Source of the DNA: an uncultured Saprospiraceae bacterium
Lineage (GTDB): Bacteria; Bacteroidota; Bacteroidia; Chitinophagales; Saprospiraceae
Direction of reading: 5' to 3'
Length of the DNA: 64,000 bases
Assembly: GCA_937961455.1 (NCBI GenBank)
Contig: CALGNN010000076.1
Span: 1-64,000, forward strand
This document shows, piece by piece, positions 17,977-27,500 of the stretch (position 1 is the first letter of the stretch; every line of letters begins with the position of its first letter). The notes beneath the pieces are model-generated. The model had not been told where the DNA came from, made no database searches, and worked only from the letters and a program-made list of their open reading frames with translations. The translations under genes and the position numbers were made by a program.

Positions 17977-19023
17977 ATGGCAAAGTTAGTTTTTGGTGGC
18001 GTCGAAGAAGACGTTGTAACCCGTGAAGAATTTCCATTGAGCAAAGCTCAAGATGTTTTAAAAGAAGAAACCATAGCTGTAATTGGCTATGGCGTACAAG
18101 GTCCTGGCCAAGCTTTAAATTTAAAAGACAATGGCATCAATGTAATCGTTGGGCAGCGCAGTCCTTCCAAATCTTATGATAAAGCTATCGCAGATGGTTT
18201 TGTTCCAGGTGAGAGCTTATTTAGCATTGAGGAAGCTGCAGAGAAAGCTTCTATCATTTGTTACTTACTTTCTGACGCAGCACAAATTGCGATGTGGCCA
18301 ACGATAAAAGAAAGACTTAAACCAGGGGATGCTTTATATTTCTCTCATGGATTCGGCATTACTTACAAAGAAAGAACGGGCATCATTCCTCCAGAAGGTG
18401 TTGATGTTTTTTTAGTAGCTCCTAAAGGCTCTGGAACCAGTCTAAGAAGAATGTTTCTTGCTGGGAGAGGACTCAATTCATCATTTGCCATATTCCAAGA
18501 TGCAACTGGCAAAGCCAAAGAACGTGTTTCTGCTTTAGGTATAGGTGTGGGTTCTGGATATCTATTTGAAACCTCTTTCAAAAAAGAAGTTTACAGTGAT
18601 TTGACTGGAGAGCGCGGAACACTTATGGGAGCCATCCAAGGATTATTTGCAGCTCAATATCAAGTATTAAGAGCTAAGGGTCACTCCCCTTCTGAAGCAT
18701 TCAATGAAACTGTAGAAGAAGCTACACAAAGTTTATATCCATTGGTAGCTGAAAATGGAATGGATTGGATGTATGCCAATTGTTCTACAACTGCACAGAG
18801 AGGTGCCTTAGATTGGTGGAAAAAATTTAGAGATGCTACCCTTCCCGTTTTTGAAGAATTATATGATAGCGTAGCTGAAGGTCACGAGGCACAGTTGTCT
18901 ATAGACAGTAATAGCAAAGAAGACTATCGTGAAAAATTAGAAGAGGAATTAAAAGAATTGAGAGATTCCGAAATGTGGAGAGCAGGAAAAACAGTTAGAA
19001 GTTTGAGACCTGAAAATAAGTAA
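17977..19023 (+). CDS. ilvC: Ketol-acid reductoisomerase (NADP+)
   Basis: It isomerises and reduces acetolactate or acetohydroxybutyrate to the dihydroxy acids used by IlvD. The 348-residue size is that of a class I enzyme. The Rossmann loop is GYGVQGPGQA starting at Gly37, followed by VGQRSPSKS, which contacts the NADP phosphate. PKGSGTSLRR is the KARI-typical PKG motif. The C-terminal knotted domain shows DLTGERGTLMGAI and VEEATQSLYPLVAENGMDWMY with metal-binding acidic residues. The GVQGPGQA loop resembles the variety also seen in eukaryotic enzymes rather than the E. coli form. The stop overlaps the ilvA start (TAATG). Confidence 0.96.
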   Translation: MAKLVFGGVEEDVVTREEFPLSKAQDVLKEETIAVIGYGVQGPGQALNLKDNGINVIVGQRSPSKSYDKAIADGFVPGESLFSIEEAAEKASIICYLLSDAAQIAMWPTIKERLKPGDALYFSHGFGITYKERTGIIPPEGVDVFLVAPKGSGTSLRRMFLAGRGLNSSFAIFQDATGKAKERVSALGIGVGSGYLFETSFKKEVYSDLTGERGTLMGAIQGLFAAQYQVLRAKGHSPSEAFNETVEEATQSLYPLVAENGMDWMYANCSTTAQRGALDWWKKFRDATLPVFEELYDSVAEGHEAQLSIDSNSKEDYREKLEEELKELRDSEMWRAGKTVRSLRPENK

Positions 19024-20285
19024 TGCAACCTTCTACAGCACGCATACTTCAACCTGAACACATTGAACAGGCTTCCAAAGTTTTAAAAAACATTGCAGTC
19101 AGAACTCCTTTAATCCTGAGTCCTGGACTAAGTGATAAGTATGACTGCAATGTTTACTTAAAAAGAGAAGACCTCCAAGTGGTGCGCTCCTATAAAATAA
19201 GAGGTGCCTATTACAAAATGCAAGGTCTAAGTGCAGATGTTCTACAAAACGGAGTTATTTGTGCTAGTGCAGGCAATCATGCTCAAGGTGTCGCAATGGC
19301 AAGTAAACTTTTAGAAATACCCGCTAAAATTTATATGCCAAGTACGACACCCAAACAGAAAATTGAGAAGGTCAAATTGTTTGGAAAGCGTTTTGTTGAA
19401 CTGGTGATCATAGGAGATAATTTTGATCAATGCTATAAACACGCTATTGATTATTCTGTAAAACATCAAATCCAATTTGTTCACCCTTTCGATGACATAG
19501 ATGTCATCACAGGACAGGGTACAGTTGGATTAGAAATTTTTGAAGATGCCAACTTCCCTATTGACTATTTATTCTTAGGAATTGGTGGTGGTGGACTAGC
19601 ATCTGGTGTTGGATCTTACTTTAATGAAAAGAGTCCAAACACCAAAGTCATTGGTGTTGAACCAGCTGGTGCACCAGCCATGAAGTATTCTATTCAAAAA
19701 AATCAGTTAATAAATCTTGACAAGATTGATGCTTTCGTAGATGGTGCAGCTGTCAAACAAGTTGGGGCAAAGTGTTTAAGTATCTGTAAAGAGGTTTTAA
19801 CTGAGGTGACTACCGTGCCTGAGGGCAAAATTTGCAGCCAAATACTTTCACTTTACAATGAAGAAGGTATTGTCGTCGAACCAGCAGGCGCACTGACGAT
19901 TGCTTCTTTAGATAGTTACAAGTCTGAAATTAAAGGAAAAAATATTGTATGTCTGGTAAGTGGTGGTAATAATGATATCACTAGAACAGAAGAGATCATG
20001 GAGCGATCACTCCTATTTGAAGGACTAAAACATTACTTCCTCATCCGCTTTCCACAAAGAGCAGGCGCATTAAAGGAATTTCTGAATAATGTTCTAGGAC
20101 CTGAAGATGACATCACCCAGTTTCGGTATACTAAAAAAACTTCTCGTGAATCAGGCCCCGCGCTTGTAGGGATACAATTAAAGCATAAAGATAAATACGA
20201 AGAACTCATTGAACGTATGAATGCTTTTAGTATTGACTATACCACACTAAATGACAAAGAGACCCTTTTTCAGATGCTTGTTTGA
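19023..20285 (+). CDS. ilvA: Threonine ammonia-lyase (biosynthetic)
   Basis: A PLP enzyme that deaminates threonine to 2-ketobutyrate, the committed step to isoleucine. The 420 residues include the PLP lysine in RSYKIRGA (Lys58), the ASAGNHAQGVA phosphate region, GIGGGGLASG and the VSGGNND end of the catalytic domain near 325. A single ACT-like regulatory domain follows (HYFLIRFPQRAGALKEFLNN onward), so this is the short, one-regulatory-domain form. Being last in the ilvDBNCA operon ties isoleucine supply to the same attenuator. No leu genes are present here. Confidence 0.95.
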   Translation: MQPSTARILQPEHIEQASKVLKNIAVRTPLILSPGLSDKYDCNVYLKREDLQVVRSYKIRGAYYKMQGLSADVLQNGVICASAGNHAQGVAMASKLLEIPAKIYMPSTTPKQKIEKVKLFGKRFVELVIIGDNFDQCYKHAIDYSVKHQIQFVHPFDDIDVITGQGTVGLEIFEDANFPIDYLFLGIGGGGLASGVGSYFNEKSPNTKVIGVEPAGAPAMKYSIQKNQLINLDKIDAFVDGAAVKQVGAKCLSICKEVLTEVTTVPEGKICSQILSLYNEEGIVVEPAGALTIASLDSYKSEIKGKNIVCLVSGGNNDITRTEEIMERSLLFEGLKHYFLIRFPQRAGALKEFLNNVLGPEDDITQFRYTKKTSRESGPALVGIQLKHKDKYEELIERMNAFSIDYTTLNDKETLFQMLV

Positions 20286-20313
20286 TTTTTGGCTTTTTGG
20301 TTTTTTGGCTTTA
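20286..20313 (+). repeat. TTTTTGGC-type low-complexity repeat
   Basis: Three units of T4-6 followed by GG(C) lie immediately after the ilvA stop codon. The reverse complement (AAAAAGCC, AAAAAACC) is the same unit that is repeated at 57297-57376 in the opposite orientation. Confidence 0.55.
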
Positions 20314-20335
20314 CATTTAGTAAAACTTTCGGCCT

Positions 20336-21610
20336 TTGGAGACTTATGCAATTGTACTCGGATATGCAATCCCATTCTTTTTTGGATTGATTGCTATTGA
20401 AGCCCTTGCAGCAAAATGGAAAGCTGTCGAAGTCTATCATGACATGGATACCATTTCAAGTTTAAGTAGTGGTATGACCAATACTTTAAAAAGTATATTG
20501 GGATTGACAGTTGTCATCGTAAGCTACTCCTTCTTGCATAAACATCTAGCCATCTTTGATATTCAATCAAATCTGTTTCTGTACATTTCGGCTTTCATTG
20601 GGATTGATTTTGCGAGTTATTGGTCACATAGATTTAATCATGCGATCAATTTATTTTGGAATAGGCACATTGTCCATCATAGCAGTGAAGAATTTAATCT
20701 AGCTTGCGCATTAAGGCAACCGATTGGAGATATCATTGGAATATATTTCTTCTTATACATCCCTTTAGCCTTGATTGGAGTGCCTGGAGAGGTAATTGCG
20801 GTTATTGCACCGCTTCATCTATTTGCGCAATTTTGGTACCATACGAAACTTATAAAAAACTTAGGATTTTTAGAAAACATATTAGTTACTCCTTCGCATC
20901 ACAGAGTCCATCATGCGATCAATGACATATATTTAGATAAAAACCTAGCCGCTATTTTTATTGTTTGGGACAAAATCTTTGGCACCTTTCAAGAAGAATT
21001 AACATCGGAGCCTCCAGTCTATGGCGTTAAGAAAGCTGTATCAACATATAATCCCGTATTGATAAATTTTCAACACCTCTGGCAGTTAACAAAAGATGCA
21101 TGGCGTGCACAAAGTTGGTGGGATAAATTGAGGATCTGGTATATGCCCACTGGTTGGAGACCAGTAGATGTGAATGAAAAATATCCAATCACGATTACAA
21201 ATGATCCTACCAAGCAAATTAAATATCGACCACAATTATCTATGAATTTGAAGATTTGGACATGGATTCAATTCATTATCTTTAATGGTTTTGTATTGCT
21301 ATTACTTTTTCAAATTGCAAATTATAGCTACCTCGAATTGATCAATTTTAGTCTTTTTATTTTTGTTGGAATATTCGCTTACACAAGTTTAATGGATAAA
21401 AATATTTTAGCTGTTGTTTTCGAATTCATTAAATGTGGACTAGGATTATTTTTCTTGTACAACAGTACTAATTGGTTTTTTATAGAAAGCTATATACCAG
21501 CAGGGAATATGGTTGTGGGCATATATTTAATCGTCTCGCTAATTTTGACACTCTATTTTTATTTCAATTTGGAAAAAGAGCAAGCAAGTGAACCAGCATT
21601 TTCAAAATAA
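20336..21610 (+). CDS. Sterol desaturase / fatty-acid hydroxylase family membrane enzyme
   Basis: This 424-residue integral membrane protein has the di-iron histidine boxes HRFNH, HIVHH (in RHIVHHSSEEFN) and SHHRVHH. These define the superfamily of fatty-acid hydroxylases, sterol desaturases and alkylglycerol monooxygenases, which use O2 and di-iron to oxidise lipids. Hydrophobic segments precede and flank the boxes, and the C-terminal about 130 residues add four more helices. The start is a TTG giving METYAIVLGYAIPFFF, a usual family opening; no better ATG exists. It follows ilvA across a repeat spacer and is likely a separate unit. The lipid substrate is unknown. Confidence 0.85.
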   Translation: METYAIVLGYAIPFFFGLIAIEALAAKWKAVEVYHDMDTISSLSSGMTNTLKSILGLTVVIVSYSFLHKHLAIFDIQSNLFLYISAFIGIDFASYWSHRFNHAINLFWNRHIVHHSSEEFNLACALRQPIGDIIGIYFFLYIPLALIGVPGEVIAVIAPLHLFAQFWYHTKLIKNLGFLENILVTPSHHRVHHAINDIYLDKNLAAIFIVWDKIFGTFQEELTSEPPVYGVKKAVSTYNPVLINFQHLWQLTKDAWRAQSWWDKLRIWYMPTGWRPVDVNEKYPITITNDPTKQIKYRPQLSMNLKIWTWIQFIIFNGFVLLLLFQIANYSYLELINFSLFIFVGIFAYTSLMDKNILAVVFEFIKCGLGLFFLYNSTNWFFIESYIPAGNMVVGIYLIVSLILTLYFYFNLEKEQASEPAFSK

Positions 21611-21878
21611 ATTCGATGGAGTACGCGATAATTTAAATAGCAGAAAAACCAATTATAAAATGGTAAGTAAAAGGCTCCTAAGACACGGAATAGCAAATAC
21701 CTAGTATTACTTATCTATTTTTTTAATAAATATCAATCGTAAGTAAGCTGATCTTTTATAAAACTTAGTTCATCAAATATGGGGATCAAGCCAATTTAAA
21801 ACGTCATAATTCCGACATTAATTTTTATAAGTACTTAAATCTTAATAGTTTAGCGCAATTGTTTTAATATCCACAAAT

Positions 21879-24005
21879 ATGAAAAACTTATTTACAACTA
21901 TTTTTATAGTGTGTATAAGTATCGCTCCCAGCATGCTCAATGCCCAACATTCTGTAGCAAGAGAATGGAACGAACTTTTACTTACATCCATTAGAAATGA
22001 TTTTGCAAGACCCACTGTACATGCAAGAAATTTATTTCATTGTTCGGCAGCCATGTATGATGCTTGGGCTATTGCTGATCCAGTAGCAGTCCCTTATTTT
22101 TTAGGTCAAAGTCGAAATGGATATTTTATTGATTGGAAAGGAATAACAATTCCTCCTGGAGGAACTGAAGCTTTTCAGGAAGAAGCCATGAGTTTCGCAG
22201 TATATCGTCTATTAAAATTAAGATTTACAGGTCTAAATGCAGCCATTAATTTGTATCCTTTGTATGATGCATACATGGCACAATTAGGCTATGATATTAC
22301 AGACACTAGTACTGACTATCACATTACAAATAAAGCCTCATCGCTAGGAAATTATTTAGCCCAAGAGATATACAACTTTGGCTTATTGGATGGAAGTAAT
22401 GAAGCAAATGATTACGGGAACACTTCATACACACCAGTAAATGATCCTTTAGTAATGGATTTACCAGGCAATCCTGATATTGATGATCTGAATAGATGGC
22501 AGCCACTTACACTTGATGTTTTTATTGATCAAAGTGGCAATGTGATTCCTGGTGCGACACCAGACTTTTTAAGTCCTGAATGGGGTCAAGTATATCCTTT
22601 CTGCTTAAGCGACGCAGACAAAACAACTTATACAAGGGATGGCTTTGATTATCACGTTTATCATGACCCAGGTCTTCCACCTGAAATTGATACACTAAAT
22701 GGTGGTACTGCCTCAGATGATTACAAATGGGCTCATAAGCTTGTCACAAAATGGGGTTCCCATCTGGATACTGCTGATCAAGTAGTTTGGGATATATCAC
22801 CTGCAAGTATTGGTAATATAAGTTCCTATCCTACTACAGTAGCTGGAATGAAAAACTTTTACGATGAGGACAATGGAGGGGATAATAGTCCAGGCCATAG
22901 CATGAATCCTATCACTAGTGCCCCTTATCCTGCACAGAATTGCCTTAGAGGTGACTATGCAAGAGTTCTTGCAGAATTTTGGGCAGATGGTCCAGATTCA
23001 GAGACACCTCCAGGACATTGGTTTACCATCCTCAATTATGTGAATGACCACCCTCAATTTGTAAAGAAATTTGAAGGAACTGGCAATGTTATAAACGATT
23101 TAGAGTGGGATGTAAAATCTTATTTCATGATGGGTGGAGCAATGCATGATGCAGCCATTACTGCATGGGGTTGCAAAGGTTGGTATGATTATATTAGACC
23201 TGTTTCTTCCCTTAGAGCCATGGCAGAATTAGGACAAAGTTCTGATCCTACAGCAAACTCTTATCACATTGGAGGTATCCCTCTTGATACAGGCTATGTA
23301 GAATTAATAGAAACTGGCGATCCACTTGCAGGCTTTCAAGACTTCTTCGTAGGCAAAATAAAATTTAAGACTTGGAGAGGTCCAGGTTATATTACTGATC
23401 CAGCTGTAGATATGGCTGGTGTTGATTGGATCATTTCAGATTATTGGTTCCCTTATCAAAGACCCACATTTGTTACCCCTCCATTTGCTGGTTATGTTTC
23501 TGGACATTCAACCTTTTCAAGAGCGGCAGCTGAAGTAATGACCTTACTTACTGGTGATGCTTTTTTCCCAGGTGGAATGGGTGAATTTGTTTGTCCAAAA
23601 AATGAATTCCTTGTATTTGAAGAAGGACCTAGTGATACCGTGAGATTACAATGGGCAACTTATTACGATGCATCTGACCAATGTAGCTTATCTCGAATTT
23701 GGGGAGGCATTCACCCTCCTGTAGATGATATTCCTGGTCGACTGATGGGAATCGAAGTTGGTATCGACGCTTTTAATTGCGCTAAGGATTATTTCACTGG
23801 TGCCATATGCGAAGGCACACTTCATGTTGACGAAAATCCTATTCCAAATACCTTGTATGAAGCTGATCAAGCAGTCTATTCTACAGGCACTGTTATTAGT
23901 GGTAATAGCACCATCTTCCAGGCAGGAAACTTTATTCAATTAGACCCAGGTTTTACTGTAGATCAAGGAGGTGTATTTACTACACAATTGATAGGTTGCA
24001 ATTAA
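21879..24005 (+). CDS. Secreted vanadium-dependent haloperoxidase / PAP2-type protein with C-terminal coat-hanger-type beta domain
   Basis: The 708-residue protein has a signal peptide (MKNLFTTIFIVCISIAPSMLNAQ) and an N-terminal block AREWNELLLTSIRNDFARPTVHARNLFH typical of bacterial haloperoxidase-like proteins. The oxyanion-binding residues of the PAP2/haloperoxidase fold are visible: RP in YDYIRPVSS, SGH in GYVSGHSTFSRAAAEV near residue 545, and R-I-W-G-G-I-H near 607. The last about 60 residues (ISGNSTIFQAGNFIQLDPGF) match the repeated strand pattern of the '3-coathanger stack' domain of surface proteins in this phylum. It may oxidise halides or dephosphorylate outside the cell; which one is not decided. 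Confidence 0.8.
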   Translation: MKNLFTTIFIVCISIAPSMLNAQHSVAREWNELLLTSIRNDFARPTVHARNLFHCSAAMYDAWAIADPVAVPYFLGQSRNGYFIDWKGITIPPGGTEAFQEEAMSFAVYRLLKLRFTGLNAAINLYPLYDAYMAQLGYDITDTSTDYHITNKASSLGNYLAQEIYNFGLLDGSNEANDYGNTSYTPVNDPLVMDLPGNPDIDDLNRWQPLTLDVFIDQSGNVIPGATPDFLSPEWGQVYPFCLSDADKTTYTRDGFDYHVYHDPGLPPEIDTLNGGTASDDYKWAHKLVTKWGSHLDTADQVVWDISPASIGNISSYPTTVAGMKNFYDEDNGGDNSPGHSMNPITSAPYPAQNCLRGDYARVLAEFWADGPDSETPPGHWFTILNYVNDHPQFVKKFEGTGNVINDLEWDVKSYFMMGGAMHDAAITAWGCKGWYDYIRPVSSLRAMAELGQSSDPTANSYHIGGIPLDTGYVELIETGDPLAGFQDFFVGKIKFKTWRGPGYITDPAVDMAGVDWIISDYWFPYQRPTFVTPPFAGYVSGHSTFSRAAAEVMTLLTGDAFFPGGMGEFVCPKNEFLVFEEGPSDTVRLQWATYYDASDQCSLSRIWGGIHPPVDDIPGRLMGIEVGIDAFNCAKDYFTGAICEGTLHVDENPIPNTLYEADQAVYSTGTVISGNSTIFQAGNFIQLDPGFTVDQGGVFTTQLIGCN

Positions 24006-24027
24006 TAATTATTAGACATCTTTGTAA

Positions 24028-24486
24028 ATGAATAACAATGATGTATTGAGAAAAATCAGATATACATTTGATTATACCGATGATCAAATGATTGAAATTT
24101 TTGCTCAAGCTGATCAAAGCGTATCAAGAGAACAAGTTTGCAATTGGTTAAAGTCTGATGACGATGAAAATTTCAATTCCCTACATGATAAGATGTTAGC
24201 AACATTTCTTAATGGCTTTATTAATTTGAAAAGAGGAAAACGAGAAGGTGCACAACCCAAGCCAGAAAAGACACTCAATAACAATCTGATTCTTAGAAAG
24301 ATAAAAATTGCCCTTGCACTTAAAGATGAGGATATGGTAAACATCCTCCAACTTGCAGATCTCAAAGTAAGCAAGCATGAAATCAATGCATTTTTTAGAA
24401 AGCCTGGTCAAAGTCAATATAGATTGTGCTTAGATCAATTCCTTAGAAACTTTCTCTATGGTATGCAATTGAAATATAGAGGATAG
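24028..24486 (+). CDS. DUF1456 (YehS-like) family protein
   Basis: This 152-residue cytoplasmic protein is built of two related halves. NNDVLRKIRYTFDYTDDQMIEIFAQAD at residues 2-28 and NNLILRKIKIALALKDEDMVNILQLAD at about 84-110 are each followed by a short helix ending in a hydrophobic-Arg segment. This duplicated pattern is DUF1456. The function is unknown in the family; small helical DNA-associated roles have been suggested only by fold. It starts 22 bases after the haloperoxidase gene and may be read through from it. Confidence 0.85.
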   Translation: MNNNDVLRKIRYTFDYTDDQMIEIFAQADQSVSREQVCNWLKSDDDENFNSLHDKMLATFLNGFINLKRGKREGAQPKPEKTLNNNLILRKIKIALALKDEDMVNILQLADLKVSKHEINAFFRKPGQSQYRLCLDQFLRNFLYGMQLKYRG

Positions 24487-24500
24487 CAAACCCCTTGCTT

Positions 24501-24548
24501 TAGCTTATATACTTACATTCAATAAACTCAAAGCTATACCATAAGCTA
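24501..24548 (+). repeat. Inverted repeat between convergent genes
   Basis: TAGCTTAT (24501-24508) and ATAAGCTA (24541-24548) are an 8-bp inverted repeat with a 32-base spacer, followed by TTTTAG. It lies between the convergent DUF1456 and macroglobulin genes and could act as a weak bidirectional terminator. Confidence 0.3.
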
Positions 24549-24571
24549 TATTTTAGTAAACTTCTAATCAA

Positions 24572-27500
24572 CTATTGAATCTCAATCTTTATTCCCTCAG
24601 AGTGAGAACTAAATTCTGGAGCATACATACATTGAATACTACTGATACCATTTGAATATGTCCCTGCATGTGTTGCTCTTAAAGGATACTCAAAAACATA
24701 GGTCCCTTTTGGCAATCTGTCAAAAAAGAAATGTGTTGCCAAATCTTTAGCGCTCTCATAATACCCTAAGCCTCCTTGCCACTTATAGCTACTAAGAGGA
24801 TTCATGGGCTCAAGACCCGCAGCTCTCATATCCTTCATATGGACAAACTCCATATCTCTATCAACCTTCAATATGATTTTCACTTTGACCTTATCACCTT
24901 GTTTCAATTGAGCTCCATCATTGAGATTTACCAATTCTTTACCTTGATCCGTATCAACCTCTTTGGTCAATTCTCTAGTCATGGTCAAAGGAGTTTCTTC
25001 GAAAGTTTTGATCTTATCAAGATCTTCAAAATATTGCCAATAAGCAGCTCCCCAAGCGATATGATCATTAGGATTTTTGACGGTAATTTTTGCAAAGTTT
25101 TCTTTTACTTCATCCTTCATCCACGTTTCCTTAAAATACCCAGTTCCCACTTCAACTTGTGAAGCATCTATAGCAATCTTTTTATTGGCCAAAGAAACTT
25201 CAACTAAGCCATTATCATCAAACCAATTGGAGCCATTTACTAATAGACCATAAACTGCAGCTGAAGTAGCTTTGGTAGTTTTCCAGCGATTGGTTTGTTT
25301 GTTTTTCAACAACCAAATTCTCATTTCATCTACCTCTTCACCTCTCCCCATTTCAGAAAACAACTCAATCATTAAGGCTTGAGTTTCGATAGGATGCTGA
25401 TACCAAAACCATCCTCTTTGATAATTCCAATACATTCCCAGCTCTTCGTTCTTCATGGAGTTCTCATCCAATGACTTTACAATTTTTTGAGCAAGGTCTC
25501 TATTCCCATCACGCAGCGCACTAAGTGCAATCATACCTTGCAGATAGGTACCTTTATTGATCCAGTACTTTTCAGCTTGATTGATAAAATAATCCATGAC
25601 GGGCTCCAATCCGTTTTGCTTTCGCACTTGTGGATAAAATGATCTTGCATACAAATAATGAACCGCCATTCTAGAAAGATGATCCTCATCCATCTTCACA
25701 CCTCTGCGTCTTTTCAATTCATTATAATACCTGATGATCTCACCATCGATATACTTCACTGCATCATGCAGCACCTGAGTTTCTATCGAGCCTGATTGAG
25801 TCACACCCATTTTTTCTAAATGTCCAAATCCTTCCACTAGATATTGTGTAATATACCAGCTGTCTCTTCCACCTGGAAACCATGAAAAGCCACCATTGGA
25901 CAATTGTCTTTCTTTCAAGCTAGCTATTGCCTTTGCTTTTTCATTCCCCATCTTATTCAAATCAAATAGTAAGGCAATATTTCTCTTTTGCTCTTCTTCA
26001 GATTGTGCATCCAAGACCCAAGGTGTCTCTTCCAATAAAACGGATTTCAATTCTTGATTCTTTGATAAATTAGAAAGCATGGCATCGGTACCTTTCCATT
26101 GATCAAACACTCTTTGAATCTTTGGATTTGAATTAGCCACATGAGAAGCCAATGCATTTGCATAGAAACGATTAAATATTTGCTCTGTACATTTATATGG
26201 ATATTCCATCATGTAAGGAATGGCTTGAACGGCATACCAGACGGGATTTGACGAAAACTCTAGGGTGAATTTGTGATGATCTAATGTTTTAGAATTTTGA
26301 GAAGCCAAAGCTTCAAATGTAAAGTCCTTCGTTTCATTAGACCTAACTGCTAAAGGGAGCGATTCTGTCACCATCATTCTATTACTTAAGACTGGAATCA
26401 CATTTTCCTCACCATCACTATGTTTTCCTGCTTTGGCAATCATTTGAAAACGCAAGGCATTCATATTCTCTGGGACATCTATTTCCCAGGCAATTTCTTT
26501 TGACTGACTTGTTAATATATTAAATGGAATAGAAGCATTTTTCAATTGATAGTTGGCAGATAAATCCTCATCTGTGATTGCATCCAACAATTTCAATTCT
26601 GCCGTACCATTAATGGCTTTATCAGCAAGATTAGAAATTTTCCCTGATAAAATCATCCTGTCACCTTCCCTCAAAAATCTTGGAGGATTAGGAAACACCA
26701 TTACGTCTTTTTGTGTAATGATCTCCTCTGACTGAAAGGCATATTGAAGTGATTTTGTATGAGTCAAGGTTTGTAGTTTCCATTTAGTCAAAGCCTCATT
26801 CATGGTAAACCGCAATTCCAAATTGCCATCCTGATCTGTATGAATTTCTGGATAAAAGAAAACCGTTTCATTCAGATTGGTTCTTATTGATACTGACTGA
26901 TCTGCTTCGTTTATTTCTTCCACAGCTTCTACGCTTTCTTCTTCAGCCATTTCATCCATGGCACCACCGCTGGCATTATTTTCAAAGCTTGCATCAGCAT
27001 CCATCATTACTTCACTTTCCATAGCTTGAGGTGGTGGAGCACTTGATTTAAACACCTTTGTTCTAGAGCCTCTGACCGTAACTCCTGAAGTTTTCCCATA
27101 TAAAGCTTGGGTATTTCCACTCATGTAAAATCCAAACCAATTGAGTTGATCAAAGTAGGCTTCGTTTACATCTTTGTAATTATTAAACTGCTCATAGAGC
27201 GAACGCTGAGCTTGATCAAAACCTAAACCCATCCAATTTGCACTGTGATTAAATGTGCTAAATAAATTCCAGGACCAATTATGCGGAACAATAGCGTCAA
27301 GCGAAGCATCATACATAGAAGCCAACATTTCCGCCCCTACTTTCTCTCCTACTGGACCTGCTATTTTCAATCGCCATTCTTCCTGTTGCCCTGGGAGTAA
27401 TTTATCTCTAAATGTTGTCCATGTTGTTTGTAGTTTCTTATTCGACCAAGGTACTGCAATCAAAATCGATTGGTGATAATATCTATTGTGTCTAACATAG

